Assembly: GCF_934309415.1 (NCBI RefSeq)
Contig: NZ_CAKRDI010000023.1
Span: forward strand, 1-48,687
Direction of reading: 5' to 3'
From: an uncultured Mediterraneibacter sp.
GTDB lineage: Bacteria > Bacillota > Clostridia > Lachnospirales > Lachnospiraceae
Length of the DNA: 48,687 nucleotides
Shown piece by piece: positions 41,784-48,687 of the stretch (position 1 is its first letter; the number at the start of each line of letters is the position of its first letter). Both the position numbers and the translations under genes were made by a program. The notes under the pieces are model-generated. The model ran no database searches. It was given only the letters and a program-made list of their open reading frames with translations, and was not told the origin of the DNA.

Positions 41784-42275
41784 ATGGCAATAAAGAAGAA
41801 ATTTCCATATAGATCAGCAGTTGTTGCCTGTAATGGAGGCTGCAGAGCTGCAGAGGGAGAGACAGCATGTACAGACGGATGTATCGGCTGTGGCGCATGT
41901 GTTGAAAAATGTAAATTCGGCGCTATCTCTATCAATGATTATGGTGTTGCAGAAGTGGATGAGGCGAAATGTATTGCATGTGGCATGTGTGCAAAAGTCT
42001 GTCCGCAGGAACTGATCCATATTCATGAATGTGCAAACTATATTGTTGTAAAGTGTTCAAACAAGAACAAGGGTGCTGTTGCAAGAAAGCAGTGTGAAGT
42101 CAGCTGTATCGGCTGTGGAATCTGTGAAAAGACATGTACAGCAGGTGCGATCAAAGTAAAAGACAACTGTGCAGTGATCAATGAAGAGGTCTGCCTCAGT
42201 TGTGGTATGTGCGCAGTGAAATGTCCGCGCCATGCGATTTATGATCTGAGAGGTATTTTTACTGCAGTAAAATAG
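41784..42275 (+). CDS. Polyferredoxin, electron partner of the molybdenum hydroxylase
   Basis: The 163-residue protein carries four CxxCxxCxxxC motifs (CIGCGACVEKC, CIACGMCAKVC, CIGCGICEKTC, CLSCGMCAVKC) arranged as two two-cluster modules. It also has an N-terminal cysteine group (CNGGC, then CTDGC). This resembles the RnfB-like ferredoxin domain found beside Se-dependent hydroxylases. AAGGAAGG precedes ATG 41784. It starts only one base after the hydroxylase stop, so the two proteins are made together. Confidence 0.92.
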   Translation: MAIKKKFPYRSAVVACNGGCRAAEGETACTDGCIGCGACVEKCKFGAISINDYGVAEVDEAKCIACGMCAKVCPQELIHIHECANYIVVKCSNKNKGAVARKQCEVSCIGCGICEKTCTAGAIKVKDNCAVINEEVCLSCGMCAVKCPRHAIYDLRGIFTAVK

Positions 42276-42287
42276 AGAATCAGAAAG

Positions 42288-42429
42288 GTTACTGTTCACA
42301 GCAAGCTGCAAACAGTAACGCATCTCGCCATTCAGAATCGTCTGCGACGATGGGTGAGATGCATTTAGGCCAAAACGTGCATCCTCATAGCTAATCAGCA
42401 AAGTGATTAGCTATGGTCTGAACAGTAAC
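42288..42429 (-). mobile_element. Long-form mini-element, family A, reverse orientation
   Basis: 142 bp with the 33-bp palindromic unit on the left (here missing one base in the loop) and TCTGAACAGTAAC on the right. It is flanked by a perfect 8-bp duplication, TCAGAAAG (42280-42287 and 42430-42437), and enters 12 bp after the ferredoxin stop. Confidence 0.92.
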
Positions 42430-42535
42430 TCAGAAAGTTCAGATTTAAGAATTTATGTGAGAATACATATATTTCAGGTGAATTTCTTATGGATGGAGTA
42501 GATTAGACTTAAAAACAGTATTTGGTAAATAATAG

Positions 42536-42628
42536 AACCACAAATATAGGAAAGATGAGATAAAACAAATTTCTTTCATATTTGTGGTTTTTTAATTGGA
42601 AAGGCTATCTCTCAAAAGAGATAGCCTG
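42536..42628. terminator. Two terminator hairpins between convergent genes
   Basis: ACCACAAATAT (42537-42547) pairs with ATATTTGTGGT (about 42578-42588), followed by TTTTTT, terminating the ferredoxin transcript. A second perfect hairpin, AGGCTATCTCT-CAAA-AGAGATAGCCT (42602-42627), with weak T-runs on both sides, probably serves the minus-strand gene. The rest of 42430-42732 shows nothing else. Confidence 0.75.
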
Positions 42629-42732
42629 TTTCATATTAAAGAACTTATTTAACTAACCTGCAGAGTGTCTATCAGGTTACAAATAAATAACAAAGCAAAT
42701 TAGAGCGTGTACGTTCCTTCGATTACTGAAAA

Positions 42733-43956
42733 TTAGTCCTCGTAATCGTCATCATCGAATGCATCGTCTTCATCTTCATAATAATCGTCTCCACCTCTGG
42801 ATGCGATTGCAAGAATCAGAGAAAGGATTGCTAATACAGCACTTGCTCCGGCGATGATCAGGATCTCCATCTCATCTCCGCGTTTTAAGAATCCAAATAC
42901 AGCACTTGCAAGGTAGAACAGCATTGGCAACAGGAACGAGAAAATAGTATATCTGTTAACCATGATGAAGTAGAGCAGTGCGGATACAAGCATACATAAT
43001 GCAAGCACTACATAAACCATTCCGGTAGAAGAAGTAAGGTCAGCGGCTGTACTGCTCAGACCGGTAACAAATCCCTTGTAAATACAGAATCCGAATCCGA
43101 CGAGGGAGAGGATTCCAAGAAGAATACGAAGTGGTCTGAATTTTGGAATTTCATAGTCATCATCGTAATAATCGTCCTCTTCGTAATTCTCGTTCTCGTA
43201 ATCATCAATCAGTTCTTTTTTGTCTTCTTTCTTGCGTTCGGCAAGTTCCTCAGATTTCTTCTTGCGTGAAGATTTGCTGTCAGGATCTGTGGAGAGCATG
43301 TCTTCATAGCCTTTACGAACTGCTTTTTCACGTTTTGAACGAACCTTTTCAGAAGGTACATTTGCATATTTCCTCTCTTCAGATTCCTCAGAATGCTCTT
43401 CGGCATGTCTTTTCTTAACTGGTTTCTTTCCGGAAGCAGTTCTTTCAGAAGCAGACTCTGATCTGCGCTCTACATGCTTCTTTGCAGGATGCTGAGATTC
43501 AGTTTCCTCTGTTCTTACGCGCTTTTTGACCGGTTTCTTCTCAGTTCTTTCTACAGCCTCTTCTGTTACATTCTCAGCAGCCGGACGTGCAGCACGTTTC
43601 TTTACCGGTTTCTTTTCAACTGCATGATGTTCTTCCTGAGTGTGAGAAGATGCAGGTCTTTTAGCTTTTGCAGGTCTCTTTTCAGCCACAGGTTCTTCCG
43701 CTTTTCTTACGGCTTTCTTTTCTGGTGCTTTTGCCTGGCGAACTTCTTCCTGAGCAGCAGGTTCTTCTGCTTTTACTGTAGCCTGAGCAGCAGCTTTCTT
43801 TGCAGCCATCTTTCTGGCACGCTGTTTATCAAGATTCCACTGCTTTTTACAGTTGCGGCAGATTGCATATTCATTAAAGATTGGATCACCATTTTCGCTG
43901 GTGCCAATTTGTTTCTTTTGCAATTCAAGATCTTTTCCACATATTGGACACTTCAT
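42733..43956 (-). CDS. Zinc-ribbon protein with low-complexity K/E/A linker and membrane anchor
   Basis: The 407-residue protein has an N-terminal zinc ribbon (CPICGKDLELQ and CRNCKKQWNLD). A 190-residue low-complexity region with repeated PVKKR-type motifs (EKKPVKKRAARPA, KKPVKKRVRTEE) follows. Next come an acidic stretch (NYEEDDYYDDDYE), four hydrophobic segments (about 275-385) and a terminal acidic tail (DEDDAFDDDDYED). The zinc ribbon and basic linker suggest nucleic-acid or ribosome contact near the membrane. I recognise no named family. AGGAG precedes the start on the minus strand. Confidence 0.75.
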   Translation of the reverse strand: MKCPICGKDLELQKKQIGTSENGDPIFNEYAICRNCKKQWNLDKQRARKMAAKKAAAQATVKAEEPAAQEEVRQAKAPEKKAVRKAEEPVAEKRPAKAKRPASSHTQEEHHAVEKKPVKKRAARPAAENVTEEAVERTEKKPVKKRVRTEETESQHPAKKHVERRSESASERTASGKKPVKKRHAEEHSEESEERKYANVPSEKVRSKREKAVRKGYEDMLSTDPDSKSSRKKKSEELAERKKEDKKELIDDYENENYEEDDYYDDDYEIPKFRPLRILLGILSLVGFGFCIYKGFVTGLSSTAADLTSSTGMVYVVLALCMLVSALLYFIMVNRYTIFSFLLPMLFYLASAVFGFLKRGDEMEILIIAGASAVLAILSLILAIASRGGDDYYEDEDDAFDDDDYED

Positions 43957-44354
43957 TTTAATTATGTACTCCTCTCTTGTGCGTTTTTAAATTAAATACG
44001 CCTTTGCGTGATTATGATTCACAACTTCTATATTATAACATTTAAGTGTGGTTAGGACAATGGAAAATTGTTCCATAAAGGCGATTTCTGTCGAAGTTCA
44101 CAGAAAAATCAAAATTAGGAAGAAAATTTTGGAGTGAGAAAAACAGTGGACTTTATGAATTTAATGTGTTAAAATGTAACAGTAGCCCAGCGAAGGCGGG
44201 CAGAACGGATAAAGTAATAAGAATATTGCTGAATGTATTTGAAAAAAGGTATTTTTATCAAGTGAAGAGTCTTTTTTCACAAGTTTTGTATGGGGCGCAG
44301 ATACATTGGTGAGTATTCCGAAAATAATAGCAGTAGAAGGAGATTTTATTTAAA
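43957..44354. other. Divergent promoter region between the zinc-ribbon gene and yerC
   Basis: No gene is seen in these 398 bp. A possible yerC promoter is TGGACT (44147-44152), 17 bases, TAAAAT (44170-44175) with an upstream TG. A small GC hairpin (CCCAGCGAAGGCGGG) follows near 44187. Two candidate small frames have no ribosome sites. Confidence 0.4.
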
Positions 44355-44663
44355 ATGAGTAAAAAGATCAGAACAGAGGCAGTGGACTATCTGTTTAATG
44401 CAATATTAAGTTTAGAGAACAAAGAAGAGTGCTATACATTTTTTGAAGATATCTGTACGATCAATGAACTGTTGTCTCTATCTCAGCGATTTGAAGTGGC
44501 GAGAATGCTGAGAGAACAGAAAACATATCTTGAGATTGCTGAGAAAACAGGAGCTTCCACAGCAACGATCAGCCGAGTAAATCGTTCATTAAATTACGGG
44601 AATGACGGTTACGACATGGTATTTGAGAGAGTCGGACTGACAGAGGCCAAAGAGGAAAAGTAA
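44355..44663 (+). CDS. yerC: YerC/YecD family TrpR-related regulator
   Basis: The 102-residue protein matches the TrpR-like YerC/YecD family throughout. It has LFNAILSLENKEECYTFFED and CTINELLSLSQRFEVARML in part, then the HTH KTYLEIAEKTGASTATISRVNR and LNYGNDGY. The B. subtilis homologue is encoded beside pcrB/pcrA, and here a PcrA helicase gene also lies 1.1 kb downstream. The ligand is unknown; tryptophan-binding residues need not be kept. GAAGGAGATT precedes ATG 44355. Confidence 0.93.
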   Translation: MSKKIRTEAVDYLFNAILSLENKEECYTFFEDICTINELLSLSQRFEVARMLREQKTYLEIAEKTGASTATISRVNRSLNYGNDGYDMVFERVGLTEAKEEK

Positions 44664-44698
44664 GAACCGAACAGAGAAAGATAAGATCATGATACATG

Positions 44699-44744
44699 AG
44701 ACTGTCGTACATAGCAGGAGATATGTGTACGATGGTCTTTTTTC
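44699..44744 (+). terminator. Intrinsic terminator after yerC
   Basis: GACTGTCGTACA pairs (with wobbles) with TGTACGATGGTC around a 16-base loop, followed by TTTTTTC. Confidence 0.85.
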
Positions 44745-44870
44745 TATGTTTAAGAAAGTCATCTTTTTATATAAAAATGATCCATGAGGGCGCAAATTGT
44801 CCGGTGGACAATGGATTTACTCCGATAAGAGTTTTAACACAGTCCTTTTACACGTAAAAATTTTGCACAT

Positions 44871-44953
44871 AAAAACTGCCAGAGTGTGAAAGAATCGTTA
44901 CTGTTTACAGGTTACCTGTGAACAGTAACAAAGAATCAACTGTCTGGCAGTTT
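44871..44953 (-). terminator. Terminator of the DUF1836 gene, split by a 33-bp element
   Basis: AAACTGCCAGA (44873-44883) pairs with TCTGGCAGTTT (44943-44953). On the minus strand the stem is followed by TTTTTATG, so it terminates the DUF1836 gene. Its original 18-base loop now carries the 33-bp element plus an 8-bp duplication. Confidence 0.75.
44897..44929 (+). mobile_element. Short-form (33 bp) mini-element, family A, in a terminator loop
   Basis: 33 bp with ends GTTACTGTT and AACAGTAAC and inner stem CAGGT/ACCTG. A perfect 8-bp duplication, AAAGAATC (44889-44896 and 44930-44937), flanks it. Confidence 0.92.
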
Positions 44954-45005
44954 ATGAAAATCCATGTATGATCAAAATCTGCAAAAACGAATATTACGAA
45001 TTATT

Positions 45006-45608
45006 TTATTCTGATTTATTTTTTGTAATATCATCGATAATCCGTTCAATCATCATTTTTTTCAGGTACACATCAAAACTTAGGTTACATAAAAATGCAA
45101 ACTGCTGCAGTGTATCTTTATCTTCTCCGTCCGGAATCTCCGAGAAAGAAGCTGCTGCATTGTCATAAGCGGCAGATACAGTTTGTTTTAATGGTTCTAA
45201 CTGTTGCTTTTCAAGTTTACAGATCTCTTTGTATACAGAAGAGAGATCCAGTTCTCTTTCTTCGTGAAAATACTTTTCGGTCAGAGGTTTCAGTATAGTT
45301 TCAATATCCTTGATGGAAAGAATACTCTTAAAATAGTAAATAAATATAAGAAGCAACAGATGCTCTTTGGAATATTTTTTCTTGACCGGTGGTGGAAGCA
45401 GATTGTTCTTTGTGTAGTTGTTGATCATCGTCTTGGTCAGAATCTTATCATTTTCATAGCGCTTGGTAGAAGCAAGCTGTTCATCCATGAAAGTGGTTAC
45501 CTGATCCATATAAAGGTCAATATTCGGAACTTCTCCTGGATGGATGTAATCCAGATGAGAAAGCTCATCTAAAATGCTGTTCAGCAAATTGTTTGTATCT
45601 ATAGTCAT
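45006..45608 (-). CDS. DUF1836 protein
   Basis: The 200-residue protein contains the DUF1836 core, with an N-terminal helical segment around LTKTMINNYTKNNLLPPPVKKKYSKEHLLLL (in part). This is an HTH-like stretch resembling MerR-type DNA-binding proteins, where NNYTKNNLLP plays the wing. Residues 85-200 are helical and acidic. It is probably a transcription factor of unknown ligand. TTGAGGTGATACC precedes the start. It lies between yerC and pcrA on the opposite strand. Confidence 0.85.
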   Translation of the reverse strand: MTIDTNNLLNSILDELSHLDYIHPGEVPNIDLYMDQVTTFMDEQLASTKRYENDKILTKTMINNYTKNNLLPPPVKKKYSKEHLLLLIFIYYFKSILSIKDIETILKPLTEKYFHEERELDLSSVYKEICKLEKQQLEPLKQTVSAAYDNAAASFSEIPDGEDKDTLQQFAFLCNLSFDVYLKKMMIERIIDDITKNKSE

Positions 45609-45774
45609 GGTATCACCTCAATATCATTATTATATAGTATTTAAAACCATATAGCAAGAGGAAAGATGAGGAAAAAGGCAAGAACAGTGCCGGAATCTAT
45701 TGACAATCAGGAATGTATGTTCGATAATGATAACTACGTGACTGAACAGTAATTAAGAAGAATGGAGCAGATAT

Positions 45775-48108
45775 ATGAGCATTTATGATAAATTGAATGA
45801 ACCTCAGCGAGAGGCTGTATACCACACCGATGGTCCGCTTTTGATTCTGGCCGGTGCGGGATCAGGAAAGACAAGAGTTCTGACGCACAGAATTGCTTAT
45901 CTGATCGAGGAACAGAATGTGAATCCGTGGAATATCCTTGCAATTACATTTACGAATAAAGCGGCAGAAGAGATGCGGCAGAGAGTGGACAGTCTGGTGA
46001 CTTTTGGTGCAGAGAGTATCTGGGTGAGTACGTTCCACTCTATGTGTGTACGGATCCTTCGCCGATTTATCGATCGTCTGGGATATGAGAACAGCTTTAC
46101 GATCTATGATACAGACGATCAGAAAACACTGATGAAGGAAGTTTGCAGAAAAGTAGATATTGATACGAAAGTATTCAAAGAGAGAAGTCTTCTCTCAGCG
46201 ATTTCTTCAGCAAAGAATGAGCTGATCACACCGGATGAATTTGAGCTGAACGCAGGGGGGGATTTTGGACGTCTCAAGATCGCAAAGGTATACAGAGAGT
46301 ATGAGGCACAGTTAAAGGGAAATAATGCGCTGGATTTTGATGATCTTCTCGTAAAGACGGTACAGCTTCTGCAGACACAGCCAGATGTGCTTGAAAATTA
46401 TCAGGAACGTTTTCGCTATATTATGGTGGATGAGTATCAGGATACGAATACGGTGCAGTTCCAGCTTGTAAGACTGCTTGCAGGAAAATATAAGAACCTC
46501 TGTGTTGTAGGTGACGATGATCAGTCCATTTATAAGTTCCGTGGAGCCAACATCCGTAATATTCTGGATTTTGAGCATGAATTTCCGGATGCGAAGGTGA
46601 TCAAACTGGAACAGAATTACCGTTCTACTTCGAATATTCTGAATGCAGCCAACAGTGTGATCTCTAATAATAAAGGAAGAAAAGAGAAAACACTCTGGAC
46701 AGATAACGGGGAGGGAGATCTGATTCGGCTCCGTCAGTTTGATACAGGATATGATGAGGCAGATTTTATCGCGGAGGATATTCAGAAGCAGGTGAGAAAT
46801 GGTGCAGCATATAATGACAATGCAGTATTGTACAGAACGAATGCACAGTCCCGCCTTCTGGAAGAAAAATTTGTGGCCATGAGCATTCCGTATAAGATTG
46901 TCGGAAGTGTCAACTTCTATGCACGCCGTGAGATCAAGGATCTGCTTGCATATTTAAAGACGATTGATAATGGAAGAGATAATGTTGCAGTGCGCCGAAT
47001 TATCAATGTGCCAAAGCGGGGGATTGGTCTGACAACGGTGAACCGGATCCAGGAGGCAGCAGATGAGCGTGGAATCAGTTTCTATGAGGCGCTTCTTGCA
47101 CCGGATCAGATTCAGGGAGTGGCAAGAAGTGCAACGAAACTGGACTCTTTTGCGGCATTGATCGAATATTTTAAAAGCATTGAGCCGGAAAGCAGTATTA
47201 CGGATCTGATACAGGAAATTCTGGATAAGACAGGATATATTGACAGTCTGGAAGCAGAAGATAAAGAAGATGCCCAGGCGAGACGTGAGAATATCGATGA
47301 GCTTGTAAACAAAGCTGCGGCTTATGAAGAGGCATGTCAGGATGCAGATGAGGAAGCAACTCTGAGTGGTTTCCTGGAAGATGTGGCTCTGGTAGCAGAT
47401 ATTGACAGTCTGGATGAGAATCAGGATTATGTGATCCTGATGACTTTGCACAGCGCCAAAGGGCTGGAATTTCCGCATGTGTATCTTGCCGGAATGGAGG
47501 ATGGGCTCTTCCCAAGTTATATGACGATTACTTCAGATGATAACGAAGATCTGGAAGAAGAACGTCGTCTGTGTTATGTGGGAATTACAAGAGCAGAACA
47601 GGAACTGACACTGACCAGTGCAAGACGCAGAATGGTGCGCGGGGAGACTCAGTTTAATAAGATTTCCCGTTTTGTAAAAGAGATTCCGAGAGAACTGCTG
47701 GATACAGGGAGCAGAAAGATGGAAGCTGAGACAGAGATGCCGATGGCGCAGAATGCATATGCGCGTGCGAAGGAAGCGTTCCATACACAGGTGTTCGGAG
47801 GAACCGGAAGTGCTTCTTATGTCAGTCCTTATGCAGGAACAAAGCCGGCAGGAAGTACTTTGGGGGCTTCTTCCACCAAAGGAAAACTTCCGTTTTCAGC
47901 ATTGCAGAAAGGAAGTCAGCTCATTGGTGGGAATGCCGGCGGTGCGCTGGGATATGCGGAAGGAGACAGAGTCCGTCATGTGAAATTCGGTGAAGGAACT
48001 GTAAAAGAGATTAAAGAAGGCGGAAGAGACCACGAAGTAACGATTGAATTTGACAGCGTGGGAACAAGAAAAATGTTTGCAAAATTCGCAAAATTAGTCA
48101 AAGTATAA
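45775..48108 (+). CDS. pcrA: ATP-dependent DNA helicase PcrA
   Basis: The 777-residue SF1 helicase has a complete motif set. It includes the Q motif LNEPQREAV, Walker A GAGSGKTRVL (about residues 29-38), motif Ia ITFTNKAAEEM, motif II VDEYQDTN, motif III GDDDQSIYKFRGA, motif IV LEQNYRST, motif V LMTLHSAKGLEF and motif VI LCYVGITRAE. The C-terminal tail ends with the Tudor-like GDRVRHVKFGEGTVKEI, VTIEFD and GTRKMFAKFAKL. This domain contacts RNA polymerase in PcrA. It is the essential helicase for repair and rolling-circle replication. Confidence 0.97.
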   Translation: MSIYDKLNEPQREAVYHTDGPLLILAGAGSGKTRVLTHRIAYLIEEQNVNPWNILAITFTNKAAEEMRQRVDSLVTFGAESIWVSTFHSMCVRILRRFIDRLGYENSFTIYDTDDQKTLMKEVCRKVDIDTKVFKERSLLSAISSAKNELITPDEFELNAGGDFGRLKIAKVYREYEAQLKGNNALDFDDLLVKTVQLLQTQPDVLENYQERFRYIMVDEYQDTNTVQFQLVRLLAGKYKNLCVVGDDDQSIYKFRGANIRNILDFEHEFPDAKVIKLEQNYRSTSNILNAANSVISNNKGRKEKTLWTDNGEGDLIRLRQFDTGYDEADFIAEDIQKQVRNGAAYNDNAVLYRTNAQSRLLEEKFVAMSIPYKIVGSVNFYARREIKDLLAYLKTIDNGRDNVAVRRIINVPKRGIGLTTVNRIQEAADERGISFYEALLAPDQIQGVARSATKLDSFAALIEYFKSIEPESSITDLIQEILDKTGYIDSLEAEDKEDAQARRENIDELVNKAAAYEEACQDADEEATLSGFLEDVALVADIDSLDENQDYVILMTLHSAKGLEFPHVYLAGMEDGLFPSYMTITSDDNEDLEEERRLCYVGITRAEQELTLTSARRRMVRGETQFNKISRFVKEIPRELLDTGSRKMEAETEMPMAQNAYARAKEAFHTQVFGGTGSASYVSPYAGTKPAGSTLGASSTKGKLPFSALQKGSQLIGGNAGGALGYAEGDRVRHVKFGEGTVKEIKEGGRDHEVTIEFDSVGTRKMFAKFAKLVKV

Positions 48109-48152
48109 ATGCATCGGCAAAGTGATTAGTTCAGAATGAAAAGCAACTGAAA
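48109..48152 (-). mobile_element. Internally deleted family A relic
   Basis: ATGCATC followed by GCAAAGTGATTAG and TTCAGAATGAAAAGCAAC matches two separate parts of the reversed long form (compare 42359-42429). It starts at the pcrA stop. Weak but consistent. Confidence 0.4.
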
Positions 48153-48256
48153 TTTTGTACAAAAATACACTAAATTGGTGGTAATCTACATGGGTAAGTG
48201 TTATAATAAACACAAATCAGCCGTAACCTTTAGAGGTGGAGAAAGGACGTGTAGAC

Positions 48257-48499
48257 ATGAATAAGAAAATTGAAGATATTATCGCTGAGTCAAGACTGAA
48301 TGAGATCCTGCACAAGAATGAGGCAGAGAAACAGAAAAATACAGTAATCCTGGGACTTGCAATTATTGGTGCAGTGGCAGCAGTGGCGGCTATTGCATAT
48401 GCAGTGTACCGTTTTGTAACACCAGATTATCTGGAAGATTTCGAAGATGATTTTGATGACGACTTTGATGATTATTTCAGTGAGGATGATCAGGTTTAA
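48257..48499 (+). CDS. Small membrane protein with acidic tail
   Basis: The 80-residue protein has a charged N-terminal helix (NKKIEDIIAESRLNEIL), one membrane segment at about residues 28-50 (VILGLAIIGAVAAVAAIAYAVYRF, in part) and a strongly acidic tail (EDFEDDFDDDFDDYFSEDD). An extended -10 (TGTTATAAT near 48200) and AAAGGACG precede ATG 48257. The tail resembles that of the zinc-ribbon protein at 42733, hinting at a shared partner or topology rule. Its function is unknown. Confidence 0.75.
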   Translation: MNKKIEDIIAESRLNEILHKNEAEKQKNTVILGLAIIGAVAAVAAIAYAVYRFVTPDYLEDFEDDFDDDFDDYFSEDDQV

Positions 48500-48510
48500 C
48501 AGGCAGAATC

Positions 48511-48558
48511 AAAGTGGTGAGACACGTTACTGTTTGACGCTATGCTGTGAACAGTAAC
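48511..48558 (+). mobile_element. Truncated family A element (right end)
   Basis: AAGTGGTGAGACAC resembles the long-form AATGGCGAGATGC, followed by a complete 33-bp unit (48526-48558) ending GTGAACAGTAAC. There is no matching duplication, so the left part was lost. Confidence 0.75.
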
Positions 48559-48567
48559 AGTAAAGTG

Positions 48568-48604
48568 CAGACAGGGTGAGACCAATTCCATCCTGTCTGT
48601 TTTT
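48568..48604 (+). terminator. Intrinsic terminator after the small membrane protein gene
   Basis: CAGACAGG pairs with CCTGTCTG around a 16-base loop, followed by TTTTTC. Confidence 0.85.
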
Positions 48605-48624
48605 CTGTGAAAATTTAACCGAAT

Positions 48625-48683
48625 CAAGTAAGTCCCCTGCTTCAATTGCGAAAAGCAATAAGCAGTGGGTGGGGACTTGCTTG
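48625..48683. other. Long nested inverted repeat at the window end
   Basis: CAAGTAAGTCCCC (48625-48637) and GGGGACTTGCTTG (48671-48683) pair with one mismatch. Inside, TGCTT/AAGCA and ATTGC-GAAAA-GCAAT extend the hairpin. It could be a terminator of a gene beyond the window, or the arm of a repeat element. Confidence 0.5.
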
Positions 48684-48687
48684 TATC

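Noticed and set aside
43474..43995. Plus-strand frame antisense to the zinc-ribbon gene
   Set aside because: Its C/F/S/R-rich composition mirrors the K/E-rich linker on the other strand.
44796..44812. ATTGTCC-GGT-GGACAAT hairpin as an operator
   Set aside because: A single short dyad with no nearby promoter or regulator to link it to.
23956..44929. CRISPR repeats suggested by recurrent ~33-bp palindromes
   Set aside because: Copies are scattered, not spaced by ~30-40 bp unique sequences, have 8-bp target duplications, and no cas genes are present.
45735..45752. Element tail TGACTGAACAGTAAT before pcrA
   Set aside because: A short partial match to the end of family A; could be chance in AT-rich DNA.

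Overview
The window is a chromosomal stretch of a low-to-mid GC, Gram-positive anaerobe. The gene set suggests a gut Lachnospiraceae-type Clostridia (Mediterraneibacter/Dorea/Ruminococcus-like): AGGAGG-type ribosome sites throughout, lipobox lipoproteins, a fused FAD-less molybdenum hydroxylase with its own polyferredoxin, a two-gene SUF-like Fe-S system, YerC next to PcrA, and family-specific DUFs (DUF1836, DUF2812, DUF3791, DUF3990, DUF4143, DUF4258). No rRNA, tRNA or CRISPR array was seen. The genus assignment is inference.

Layout. 1-16 kb is accessory and heavily scarred. It holds a group II intron-type RT remnant, an AraC/MFS/PHP-phosphatase unit, debris of an integrative element, a DUF4258/zinc-finger pair split by a small mobile element, a half-deleted NMT1-like binding protein, a DUF4143 ATPase, a half PhzF, an HTH-membrane regulator, an AAA ATPase, a three-gene DUF3791/DUF3990 cassette, a LysR regulator, and a chain of four deletion-truncated metabolic genes ending at an intact PTS EIIA. 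16.4-30.8 kb is mostly a coherent metabolic block. It has a structured leader, two adenine deaminases (one divergent), a BMP-type nucleoside ABC transporter, GntR plus deoxyribose-phosphate aldolase, and a zinc alcohol dehydrogenase with a COG0523 metallochaperone. 31-38.5 kb carries PadR/DUF2812, an MmcQ-MGMT fusion, YitT, EamA, the minus-strand SufC/SufB-like pair, ketopantoate reductase, a kinase remnant and a small acidic protein. 38.7-48.7 kb carries a short hypothetical gene, the molybdenum hydroxylase and ferredoxin, a zinc-ribbon membrane protein, YerC, DUF1836 and PcrA.

How genes work together. Purine nucleosides or bases would enter through the BMP/ABC system. Adenine is deaminated to hypoxanthine by Ade, and the molybdenum hydroxylase with its polyferredoxin could oxidise hypoxanthine/xanthine. 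DeoC would use the deoxyribose moiety. This is inferred from families and neighbourhood.

The most striking non-coding feature is a family of tiny non-autonomous mobile elements with GTTACTGTT/AACAGTAAC ends. Six copies are bounded by perfect 8-bp target duplications: four long copies (135-143 bp) and two of only 33 bp. Removing one restores a broken gene exactly; another sits in the loop of a terminator; hairpin arms differ between copies but stay complementary. Several truncated relics and two other repeat families are also present.
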